A DNA stretch of 64,000 bases from Xylophilus sp042867185 (GTDB lineage Bacteria > Pseudomonadota > Gammaproteobacteria > Burkholderiales > Burkholderiaceae_C), in NCBI GenBank assembly GCA_042867185.1, contig JBHZQV010000019.1, forward strand, positions 1 to 64,000. The letters run 5' to 3'. The number at the start of each line of letters is the position of its first letter. The stretch's first letter is position 1. Below the pieces are notes generated by a model. The model ran no database searches and was not told the origin of the DNA. It saw only the letters and a program-made list of their open reading frames with translations. Below, piece after piece: positions 37,040-44,524 of this stretch. Both the position numbers and the translations under genes were made by a program.

Positions 37040-38014
37040 ATGGGCGAATTCGACCTGATCCAGCGCTATTTCAAACGCCCCGCCCGGCGCTCGCCCCTCG
37101 GCGTGGGGGACGACTGCGCGCTGCTCGCGCCCGGTCCCGGCATGCAGCTGGCGGTGTCGTCGGACATGCTGGTCGAGGGCCGGCATTTCCTCTCGACGGT
37201 CGATCCGGTGCGCCTCGGCCACAAGGCGCTGGCGGTCAACCTGAGCGACCTGGCCGCCTGCGGCGCCGAGCCGCTCGCCTTCACCCTGGCGCTGTCGCTG
37301 CCGGCGGTGGACGAGGCCTGGCTGGCCGGCTTCTCGCAGGGCCTGCTGGCGCTGGCCGACGCGCACGGCTGCGACCTGGTCGGCGGCGACACCACCCGCG
37401 GCGCTCTCAACATCTGCATCACCGTCTTCGGCGAGGTGCCCGCCGGCCAGGCCCTGCTGCGCAGCGGCGCACGGGTGGGCGACGACCTGTGGGTCAGCGG
37501 CACCCTGGGCGACGCCCGGCTGGCGCTGGAGGTCTTCCGCGGCACGCTGGACGTGCCCGCCGAAACCTTCGCCGCCGCCCGCCTGCGGATGGAAGCGCCC
37601 ACCCCCCGCGTCGCCCTGGGCACCGCGCTGCGCGGCATCGCCACCAGCGCGGTCGACATCAGCGACGGCCTGCTGGGCGACCTGGGCCATGTGCTGCGCG
37701 CCAGCGGCGTCGGCGCGACGATCGATACCTCGGTTGCTACTGATTTGATAGCTGGTGGCCGGCACGGATCGCCGGCTGCAGGCCTTTTTTCTTCGGAACA
37801 GCGGCTGGAGCTGGTGCTGGCGGGGGGCGACGACTACGAGCTGGCCTTCACCGCGCCGGCCGCTGTGGCCGACCGGGTGCGGGCCGCCGGCGCGGCCAGC
37901 GGAACGCCGGTCACCCGCATTGGGTCGGTCGTGGCCGGCAGCGGCGTGCAGTTGCGGGACGGGGCGGGCGCGGCGGTGGACGGGCGCTTCGCGTCGTTCG
38001 ACCATTTCGCCTGA
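37040..38014 (+). CDS. thiL: Thiamine-monophosphate kinase
   Basis: 324 aa. It phosphorylates thiamine monophosphate to the active diphosphate. Family marks: GVGDDCALL (about 20-28), SSDMLVEGRHF, GHKALAVNLSDLAACGAEP, VGGDTTRG and the C-terminal GGDDYELAF. The Mg-ATP and substrate residues in these motifs look intact. Residues about 232-252 (SVATDLIAGGRHGSPAAGLF) are encoded by a copy of the dispersed repeat inserted in frame. The start at 37040 gives the standard MGEFDLI N-terminus. Confidence 0.95.
   Translation: MGEFDLIQRYFKRPARRSPLGVGDDCALLAPGPGMQLAVSSDMLVEGRHFLSTVDPVRLGHKALAVNLSDLAACGAEPLAFTLALSLPAVDEAWLAGFSQGLLALADAHGCDLVGGDTTRGALNICITVFGEVPAGQALLRSGARVGDDLWVSGTLGDARLALEVFRGTLDVPAETFAAARLRMEAPTPRVALGTALRGIATSAVDISDGLLGDLGHVLRASGVGATIDTSVATDLIAGGRHGSPAAGLFSSEQRLELVLAGGDDYELAFTAPAAVADRVRAAGAASGTPVTRIGSVVAGSGVQLRDGAGAAVDGRFASFDHFA
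37733..37793 (+). repeat. Dispersed repeat copy inside thiL
   Basis: GTTGCTACTGATTTGATAGC, then TGGTGGCCGGC, a 7-base loop, GCCGGCTGCAGGCC and six T residues. It is near-identical in plan to the intergenic copy at 10171-10225 but is fully translated within thiL, keeping the frame open. Confidence 0.8.
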
Positions 38015-38044
38015 CCCGGCCCCGCCTCGGGGAATGCCGCGCGG

Positions 38045-38848
38045 CTAGCGCGGCACGATCGCCGGGTAGCCGCCGTCGCCGTCCGGCCACGGCGTCAGCA
38101 CCTCGCAACCGTCGGACGTAACGGCCACCATGTGCTCCCACTGGGCGGACAGCGACCGGTCCTTCGTCACCACCGTCCAGCCGTCGGCCAGGGTCTTCGT
38201 CTCGCGCCGGCCGGCGTTGAGCATCGGCTCGATGGTGAAGACCATGCCCGGTTCCAGCCGCAGGCCCTCGCCGCGGCGGCCGTAGTGCAGCACCTGCGGT
38301 TCGTCGTGGTAGGTGGTGCCGATGCCGTGGCCGCAGAACTCGCGCACCACCGAGAAATGCTCCCGGTGCGCGACCGACTGGATCGCGTGGCCCACGTCGC
38401 CCAGCGTGGCGCCGGGGCGCACCTGGCGGATGCCGGCGGCCAGCGCCTCCCAGGTGGTGGCGACCAGCCGGCGCGCCAGGGTGCTCGGCTCGCCGACGAA
38501 GAACATCCGGCTGGTGTCGCCGAACCAGCCGTCGTGGACCAGGGCCACGTCGATGTTGACGATGTCGCCCTTCTTCAGGATCTTGTCGGCCGACGGGATG
38601 CCGTGGCACACCACCTGGTTGACCGAGGTGAGGATCGTCTTGGGATAGTCCTGGTAGCCGAGGTTGGCGGGCGTGGCGCCCAGCACGTCCACGATGTGGT
38701 CGTGGCAGATCCGGTCGAGCGCCTCGGTGCTGACGCCGGGCCGCACATGCGGCGCGACCACCGCCAGCACCCCGGCCGCCAGCCGGCCGGCGGTGCGGGC
38801 CTGGGCGATCTCGGCGGGCGTGCGGATCGGGACGTAGTGGCCCCTCAT
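38045..38848 (-). CDS. map: Type I methionine aminopeptidase
   Basis: 267 aa, the type I length. It removes the N-terminal Met from new proteins. The metal ligands are seen in order: Asp in VNIDVALVHDGWFGDTSRMF (two Asp), His in CGHGIGTTYHDEP, Glu in FTIEPML and Glu in QWEHMVAVT. Its ATG overlaps the stop of the ParD-like gene (ATGA), so expression is coupled. There is no rpsB nearby, where the main map copy normally lies, so this may be a second paralogue. Confidence 0.95.
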   Translation of the reverse strand: MRGHYVPIRTPAEIAQARTAGRLAAGVLAVVAPHVRPGVSTEALDRICHDHIVDVLGATPANLGYQDYPKTILTSVNQVVCHGIPSADKILKKGDIVNIDVALVHDGWFGDTSRMFFVGEPSTLARRLVATTWEALAAGIRQVRPGATLGDVGHAIQSVAHREHFSVVREFCGHGIGTTYHDEPQVLHYGRRGEGLRLEPGMVFTIEPMLNAGRRETKTLADGWTVVTKDRSLSAQWEHMVAVTSDGCEVLTPWPDGDGGYPAIVPR

Positions 38849-39099
38849 GCCGCGCGTTTCACCGCCGGGGCGATGGCCGGCACGGCGGGTGGCACCACAG
38901 TGTCCAGGTCGACACCGCCCGCCTGCTCCGCCCGGATCAGCCACTGGCTGATGTCCCGGTGGTTCAGGTCGGGATGCAGCTCCGACAGCATGCCGACCCG
39001 CATCCAGTGCTCGGCCTGCGCGTTGATCGAACGGCCCAATGCGTTGCCGGCCACCCGCAGGTCGGCGTGCATGCGGTCGGAAATTTTGACGATACCCAT
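38845..39099 (-). CDS. ParD-like antitoxin-family protein
   Basis: 84 aa, beginning MGIVKISDRMHADLRVAGNA, a ribbon-helix-helix pattern like ParD-type antitoxins (ParD_like family). After residue 45 the chain is less regular and ends in an Ala/Pro-rich tail. No ParE-like toxin follows; instead the stop overlaps the start of a methionine aminopeptidase. An upstream palindrome at 39110-39124 overlaps the -10-like TATAAG, which fits autorepression. Confidence 0.8.
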   Translation of the reverse strand: MGIVKISDRMHADLRVAGNALGRSINAQAEHWMRVGMLSELHPDLNHRDISQWLIRAEQAGGVDLDTVVPPAVPAIAPAVKRAA

Positions 39100-39107
39100 G
39101 CGCCGAT

Positions 39108-39134
39108 CTTATACGAAACGTATATGGATCGTAT
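39108..39134. promoter_or_regulatory. Palindromic operator of the ParD-like/map unit
   Basis: TATACG-AAA-CGTATA (39110-39124) is a perfect inverted repeat. A further CGTAT at 39130-39134 lies 11 bases, one helical turn, from the CGTAT at 39119-39123. On the minus strand TATAAG (39113-39108) is a fair -10 that the palindrome covers. The spacing is what a ribbon-helix-helix repressor would need. Confidence 0.6.
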
Positions 39135-39239
39135 GGTCCGCGGGTGTTTGCGATGTGCGATGTACGGGCCCGCGGCAGGCGTGCGGCCGGCCGGCCGGGG
39201 TGGCGACGGACGCTTCCCGGGCGGCGGTGTCGGCAGGGA

Positions 39240-41711
39240 TCATGGCGCGGGGCACTCGGGTGGGGCGGCGCACGGCCGCGGTTCTGGGCCGGTCTCCACA
39301 TGCCACCACGGCGGCAGCAGCGCGCGCACCTTCTTCTGGGCGAACCGGTCGTCCATCAGCCATACCGTGCCCCGGTCCTCGGCCGAGCGGATCACCCGGC
39401 CGGCGGCCTGCGTCACCTTCTGCAGGCCGGGGTAGAGGTAGGTGTAGTCGTAGCCCTGGCCCGCGCCGATGCGGGCGTCGAGCGTCCGGCGCAGCCGCTC
39501 GTTGACCGGGTTCACCTGCGGCAGGCCCAGCGTGGCGATGAAGGCGCCGATCAGCCGGTCGCCCGGCAGGTCGATGCCCTCGCCGAACACGCCGCCCAGC
39601 ACCGCGAAGCCGATGCCCCGCCCGCCAGGTGCGAAGCGCGCCAGGAAGGCGTCGCGCTCCGGCTCGCCCATGCTGCGCGACTGCTCCCAGACGGGGATGT
39701 CCGGGTGCCGCGCGCGCAGCCGGTCAGCCGCGCGGCGCAGGTAGTCGAAGCTGCTGAAGAAGGCCAGGTAGTTGCCCGGCGCCTCGGCGTACTGCGCGGC
39801 GACCAGGTCGCCCACCGCACCCAGCGACGACGCGCGGTGCTGCCAGCGGGTGGAGATGTGCGGCGCGATCCGCACCCGCAGCTGCAGGGCCGTATAGGGC
39901 GACGGGATGTCGACCGACACCGTCGCGTCGGGCAGGCCGAGCATTTCGCGGTGGTAGCCGGCCGGCCGCAGCGTGGCGGAGAACAGCGTGGCGGCATGCG
40001 CCGCGGCGAAGCGCGGCGCGAGGAAGCCGGCCGGCACCAGGTTGCGGATGTGCAGCCGCACGCGCTTGCCGTCGGCCTGGCACACCGCGTCGAACATCGA
40101 ATGGTCGCCGAAGCTGTCGGCCCGCTTGCCGAAATCGAGCAGCTCGAACCAGAAGCGCTGCAGCGTGTCGTCGGGGCCGGCCGCGGGCTGCGCGACCAGC
40201 GCCTCGCCCACCGCGGCGGCGCAGTCGTGCAGGGCGCGCAGGAAGGCGGGCGGAATGCCGTCGGGGAAATCGCGGCGGGCGCCAGCGGCGGCCGCTTCGG
40301 GCGCCAGCGCCTTCCAGGCCCGGCGCAGCCGCTCCAGGGGCGACCTGAGCGCCGCCGGCGCCGCCCGCCGGGCCTCGGCGAACAGCAGCGGATCGAGCGT
40401 GGCCGAGTACATGCCGCGCGCCCGCTCGACCAGGTTGTGCGCCTCGTCGACCAGCAGGCCGCTGCGCCAGCCCGCCTCGGTGGAGAGGGCGAACAGCATC
40501 GCGCTGCCGTCGAACCAGTGGTTGACGTCGCCCACCACCACGTCGCACCAGCGGGCCATCTCCTGGCCCAGGTAGTAGGGGCAGACGTCGTGCGCCAGGG
40601 CGATGCTGCGCAGCGCGGCGCGGCCCAGCGGCCCCGCGGCCTGCGCGGCGGCTGCACGCGCCGCCGGCAGCCGGTCGTAGAAGCCGCGGGCCAGCGGGCA
40701 GGATTCGCCGTTGCAGGCGCGCTCGGGGTATTCGCAGGCCTTGTCGCGTGCCACCAGTTCCAGCACCCGCAGCGGCAGCGGGGCGGTGGGGGCGGCATCG
40801 GCGGCGCAGGCAGTGGGCGCAACAGCGGAAGAACCGGCGGCAGCGGCAGCGGCAGCGGGTGCGGCGGCGGTGGCCAGCCGCGCCAGGGCGTCGAGCGCCA
40901 CCTGGCGGCCCGAGGTGCGCGCGGTGAGGAAGAACACCCGGTCGAGCCCCGGCCGGGCATCGCCCTGCGGCACGCACGCCTTGAGCGCCGGGAACAGCGT
41001 CGCCACCGTCTTGCCGATGCCGGTGGGCGCCTGGGCCAGCAGGCTGCGCCCGCCGCGCTGGCTGCGGTAGACGGCTTCGGCCAGCGGGCGCTGGCCGGGC
41101 CGGAAACCGGCGAACGGAAACGGCAGCGCCCCCAGGGCCGCGTCGCGCGCCGCACGGTGGGCGATCTCCTGGCACGCCCACGCCACGAAGGCGGCGCAGC
41201 GCGCCTCGAACCGGGCCTGCAGGGTGGCCGCGTCGTACGGCTGCGTCAGCACCGTCTCGGCACCGGAGCCGATGTCGTAATAGACCAGGGCCAGTTCGAT
41301 GCCCGGCAGCCCGCGCGATTCGCACAGGAGCCAGCCGTACACCTCGGCCTGCGCCCAGTGCAGCAGCCGCTGGTGGGCCGGCTGGCGCGCCAGGTCGCCG
41401 CGGTGGGTCTTGATCTCTTCGAGCCGGTGGGCCGCCGGGTCGTAGCCGTCGGCCCGGCCCCGCACCCGCAACGGCCCCCAGGTGCCCGACAGCGACACCT
41501 CGCGCTCGTAGCCGGCCGGGCGCCGCGCGGTCACCGCCGTGTGGCCGGCGATGCCCTCCTGCGCCGAGGGCGAGGGGTTGAACCGCTGATCGAGGTCGCC
41601 CGCCCGGGCGGTGAAGTCGCAGAGCGTGCGCACCGCCACGGTGAACGACGCGGGCGGTACGGGCGACACGGCCGGCATGGGCGGTGCGGGGGTGTCGGCG
41701 GCGGCGTCCAT
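39240..41711 (-). CDS. XPD/DinG-like helicase with N-terminal PD-(D/E)XK nuclease-like domain
   Basis: 823 aa from the ATG at 41711. The first part has the nuclease pattern GRADGYD (Asp88), then EIK (Glu99, Lys101) and QAEVYGWLL, as in RecB/Cas4-type domains. The helicase part has Walker A APTGIGKTV, DEAH in LLVDEAHNLVE and a late motif VTQAAGRVIRSAEDRG. A four-cysteine cluster (C in KACEYPERACNGESCPL, and a later CPYY) suits an iron-sulfur domain as in DinG and XPD. It probably unwinds and trims DNA in repair. A low-complexity Ala run (about residues 290-310) lies inside it. Confidence 0.85.
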   Translation of the reverse strand: MDAAADTPAPPMPAVSPVPPASFTVAVRTLCDFTARAGDLDQRFNPSPSAQEGIAGHTAVTARRPAGYEREVSLSGTWGPLRVRGRADGYDPAAHRLEEIKTHRGDLARQPAHQRLLHWAQAEVYGWLLCESRGLPGIELALVYYDIGSGAETVLTQPYDAATLQARFEARCAAFVAWACQEIAHRAARDAALGALPFPFAGFRPGQRPLAEAVYRSQRGGRSLLAQAPTGIGKTVATLFPALKACVPQGDARPGLDRVFFLTARTSGRQVALDALARLATAAAPAAAAAAAGSSAVAPTACAADAAPTAPLPLRVLELVARDKACEYPERACNGESCPLARGFYDRLPAARAAAAQAAGPLGRAALRSIALAHDVCPYYLGQEMARWCDVVVGDVNHWFDGSAMLFALSTEAGWRSGLLVDEAHNLVERARGMYSATLDPLLFAEARRAAPAALRSPLERLRRAWKALAPEAAAAGARRDFPDGIPPAFLRALHDCAAAVGEALVAQPAAGPDDTLQRFWFELLDFGKRADSFGDHSMFDAVCQADGKRVRLHIRNLVPAGFLAPRFAAAHAATLFSATLRPAGYHREMLGLPDATVSVDIPSPYTALQLRVRIAPHISTRWQHRASSLGAVGDLVAAQYAEAPGNYLAFFSSFDYLRRAADRLRARHPDIPVWEQSRSMGEPERDAFLARFAPGGRGIGFAVLGGVFGEGIDLPGDRLIGAFIATLGLPQVNPVNERLRRTLDARIGAGQGYDYTYLYPGLQKVTQAAGRVIRSAEDRGTVWLMDDRFAQKKVRALLPPWWHVETGPEPRPCAAPPECPAP

Positions 41712-41878
41712 CGGGGGGCATCGTAGCGGCGGTGGCGGGCCGGCACCGGCGTCCGGGCATTCGGCGGTGCCGGCGGCGGACCGGTGCGCGCGGCCCTGCT
41801 GCCGCGACGGCCTCCACGTCACCGAACCTACACGCACCGTTCACACAATGGCGGCTCCATCCTCAAGAGACAAACACC

Positions 41879-43264
41879 ATGCCCGCTACCACGCCGCCCC
41901 CGCCCCTGCGCCTTCTCGTCTCCGCCGCCGCCGCCGCGCTGCTGGCCACCGCCTGCGGCGGGGGCGACGGCGGATCGACCCTGCCCACGCTCGACGGCGC
42001 CATGCCGCTGGTGATCGGCCACCGCGGCCTGCCGGGCCTGTTCCCCGAGGAAACCCAGCGCGCCTACGAGGCCGCGGCCGATGCCGGCGCCGATTCGCTC
42101 GAACTCGACCTGCACCTGACCCGCGACTGCGTGCTGGTGGCGCGCCACAACCCCTGGCTCTCCGACAACACCAACGTCGCCGATGTCGCCAAGACCAACG
42201 CCTCGGTCGCGGCCCGCAAGCGCACCGTGCCCGGCCGGCTGGTCAACGTGCCCTACGACGCCAAGGTGTTCGGCGGCCCGGCCCAGTACCTGACCGACCT
42301 GACCGACCCGGCCGATCCGAAGTCGGTGCTGAAATCCCTGGTGGTCGACGGCGAGGACCATACCGGCGACTGGTCCGTCACCGACTTCACCATGGCCGAG
42401 CTGCGCACCCTGATCGCCGGCACCACCTACGACGCCCGCACCGAGCGCCCCACCGACCTCAACGGCAAGCTGCCGATCGTCAGCTTCCAGGAGGTGATCG
42501 CCATCGCCCGCGCCAGGAGCGCCGCCACCGGCCGCACCATCTCCGTCTACCCCGAGACCAAGAACCCGGTCTGGAACAACGCGCAGGCGATCGCCAACGG
42601 CTGCGGCCCGGCCGGCAGCCGGCCGCTGGAAGACGCGCTGCTGAAGTCGCTCGACGACAACGGCCTCAACACCCGCGGCGCGGCGGTGTTCGTGCAGAGC
42701 TTCGACCCGGCCAGCCTCAAGTACCTGCGCAGCGCCGGCCTGCAGGCGCGGGCGGTGCAGCTGGTCGACGGCAACGCGGTCGACTACCGCACCGGCGCGC
42801 TGATCTACGAAGCCAGCAACTCCGACCACTTCGTCTCGGCCCGGCCCTACAGCTGGATGCTGGCCGGCGACACCCGGTATTTCGGCGCGATGCTCACCCC
42901 CGCGGGCCTGGCCGAGATCAGGGCCTATGCCGACGGCATCGGCCCCTGGAAGCCGCAGGTCATGGCCTGGAAGATGTCGCCCTTCAAGGACCGCAACGCC
43001 GACGGCACGGCGTACACCGCGTCGCTGGCCGACGTGAACAGCGTCACCCCCACCGCGCTGATCGGCGACGCCCACCGCGCCGGCCTGATCGTGCACACCT
43101 TCACCTTCCGCAACGAGCGCCGCTACCTGCCCGGCCTCTACAACGGCGACCCGGCGGCCGAATACAAGGATTTCTTCCGCGCGGGCATCGACGGCGTGTT
43201 CAGCGACTTCGCCGGCACCGCGGTGGCGGCCCGGGCGGACTGGCTGCGCGAAGCGGGGCGCTGA
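41879..43264 (+). CDS. Glycerophosphodiester phosphodiesterase, lipoprotein
   Basis: 461 aa. The signal ends at LATACGGG, a lipoprotein box (Cys near residue 23). The GDPD domain starts at about residue 42 with VIGHRGLPGLFPEET (catalytic His-Arg) and ADSLELDLHLTRD (metal-binding Glu-Asp), then a second His in LVARHNPWL. It hydrolyses glycerophosphodiesters to glycerol-3-phosphate and an alcohol, probably at the periplasmic face. The size is that of GlpQ-type enzymes. No glycerol-3-phosphate transporter adjoins. Confidence 0.9.
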   Translation: MPATTPPPPLRLLVSAAAAALLATACGGGDGGSTLPTLDGAMPLVIGHRGLPGLFPEETQRAYEAAADAGADSLELDLHLTRDCVLVARHNPWLSDNTNVADVAKTNASVAARKRTVPGRLVNVPYDAKVFGGPAQYLTDLTDPADPKSVLKSLVVDGEDHTGDWSVTDFTMAELRTLIAGTTYDARTERPTDLNGKLPIVSFQEVIAIARARSAATGRTISVYPETKNPVWNNAQAIANGCGPAGSRPLEDALLKSLDDNGLNTRGAAVFVQSFDPASLKYLRSAGLQARAVQLVDGNAVDYRTGALIYEASNSDHFVSARPYSWMLAGDTRYFGAMLTPAGLAEIRAYADGIGPWKPQVMAWKMSPFKDRNADGTAYTASLADVNSVTPTALIGDAHRAGLIVHTFTFRNERRYLPGLYNGDPAAEYKDFFRAGIDGVFSDFAGTAVAARADWLREAGR

Positions 43265-43323
43265 GGGCAGAGGCGGCATCGCGCGCAAGATTCGGTCGAC
43301 TGATCGGTCTTGACGCCAGGCGT

Positions 43324-43701
43324 TTATAAAAACGCGACCCCAATGCGATCCACCGTTAAAGAAACCATCTTGCCTTTCAAATAGCCGAATTCGGTGGCGA
43401 GAACATCGTCTTTGAATAGCAACCCACCGGCATCGAAGTATGAATTTACTATCCTGCCCCGAATTTCATAAGCGAAACCTTTCCCTGTTTTGATGAAATT
43501 CGGCTTGTCGATGCCGGTCAACTCCACGACGCGATATTCATCCAAAACAATCAGTTCCAATTCGATCGGGTAAATCTTGTTCGGTTCCAGTCGATAGGGG
43601 CAAATGCTTGCGAAGCAATTCAACTCGACGCCCTGTATCAGAAGATCGACATCTTCTTCAACTTCCTTGTTGAGGCGCGTTACCTGTGCTTTGTATATCA
43701 C
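43324..43701 (-). CDS. Small orphan protein of the AT-rich island
   Basis: 125 aa, starting at a GTG (43701) with only a weak ribosome binding site. It lacks a signal or membrane helix and reads as mainly beta (IYPIELELIVLDEYRVVELTGI, then KMVSLTVDRIGVAFL), with AT-rich codons unlike the neighbours. I do not recognise the family. Its place behind a toxin-immunity pair and its size suit an orphan immunity protein, but this is inference. Confidence 0.6.
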   Translation of the reverse strand: MIYKAQVTRLNKEVEEDVDLLIQGVELNCFASICPYRLEPNKIYPIELELIVLDEYRVVELTGIDKPNFIKTGKGFAYEIRGRIVNSYFDAGGLLFKDDVLATEFGYLKGKMVSLTVDRIGVAFL

Positions 43702-43783
43702 GTTATTGACCCAATAAGCTTTACTTTTGTCAACGCTTTATAGTTTTCCGGGCAGATGAGGTTAAAAACTTCATTGTACTTGT

Positions 43784-43994
43784 TTATATTAATTGTCCCT
43801 CAAGAAGAGTGGCAATAAACACTGGTTTTGCTCTATCTATAAGCTCGTAAAGGCAACGAAATTCATTGAGTTTCTATTCCCATTAATTCTCGCCAATTTT
43901 CCAGCTGATATTCAGGAATGAGTGCCAGTTCGAAACTCGGGAACTCGTTTGAGCGGCTCGTCATATCACCGCATCGGCAAGCAAATTTAGACAT
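43784..43994 (-). pseudogene. Frameshifted immunity-like gene relic
   Basis: The minus strand opens with MSKFACRCGDMTSRSNEFP and continues to WRELMGIE before hitting a stop at codon 44. Moving one frame near 43876 lets it continue as KLNEFRCLYELIDRAKPVF and on to TLLEGQLI, ending at the TAA at 43784. Both halves look like one small protein with a CxCG N-terminus, so a single-base indel (or a sequencing error) seems likely. A family of small CxCG proteins near toxins is what it brings to mind; this is from memory. Confidence 0.5.
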
Positions 43995-44228
43995 AAGTTA
44001 GTCCCTGCCTAGGGCCGGCTGTCCGAGTTTTAGTCTGAAAACGATAGCGCGCCGTCACGCGATCTGTCTTCCTGGACCAAAAAGTTAACGATTGCTTAAG
44101 ATCCTCAATGCATGAACGGATTTATTTTTCTGGCGATCAGTTTTTGCAGGTGATTTGAATTTTTTCATTTGGGATACTTGGCAGGACGGTTCCCGGTACG
44201 TTTGAAATTGAATTCGAGAATTGGCTAG

Positions 44229-44254
44229 CAATCAATCAATCAATCAATCAATCG
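44229..44254. repeat. CAAT tetranucleotide tandem repeat
   Basis: Six copies of CAAT end at 44252. On the minus strand it is (ATTG)n at the 3-prime end of the immunity-like gene; the stop codon of that gene (44242-44240) lies inside it, so copy-number changes would only move the last residues. Confidence 0.9.
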
Positions 44255-44524
44255 AAAAATTTTTTCGGATGCAGCCCGTATTTCATATTCGTCGCGATAT
44301 TTTGGGTATTCCCACTGTGTTCTAGGTGCTGGGCAAAAAAGAACCACTTCGTCAAAAAGAAAGTCCAACCCTTCAAATTTTTCAATGTCAATTTGTTTTT
44401 TGTCGAAATTAAAATTCCATATTGTTTCGAATGTGTCGCAAAATTCCTGCACAGAAATTTGGTGTTGTAGAAATTTGCTAATTAAGTTTCTGATTTCGGC
44501 AAGATTAGTCGTTTTATCGGTCAT
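44240..44524 (-). CDS. Small immunity-like protein paired with the toxin
   Basis: 94 aa, acidic, mostly helical by eye, with no signal: EIRNLISKFLQHQISVQEFCDT, then LDFLFDEVVLF and a C-terminal SEKIFRLID. The spacing of helices and the F-x-D pattern recall colicin-D-type immunity proteins, a tentative match from memory. Its start overlaps the stop of the upstream toxin gene (one base, TGA/ATG), the classical toxin-immunity layout. Codon use is AT-rich. Confidence 0.65.
   Translation of the reverse strand: MTDKTTNLAEIRNLISKFLQHQISVQEFCDTFETIWNFNFDKKQIDIEKFEGLDFLFDEVVLFCPAPRTQWEYPKYRDEYEIRAASEKIFRLID

Noticed and set aside
44060..44228. Short minus-strand frames in the AT-rich gap, such as one starting MKKFKSPAKTDRQ
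   Set aside because: Only 27-35 codons, no ribosome binding site and no family resemblance; could be chance in AT-rich DNA.
44229..44254. CRISPR array
   Set aside because: A simple tetranucleotide repeat without spacers.
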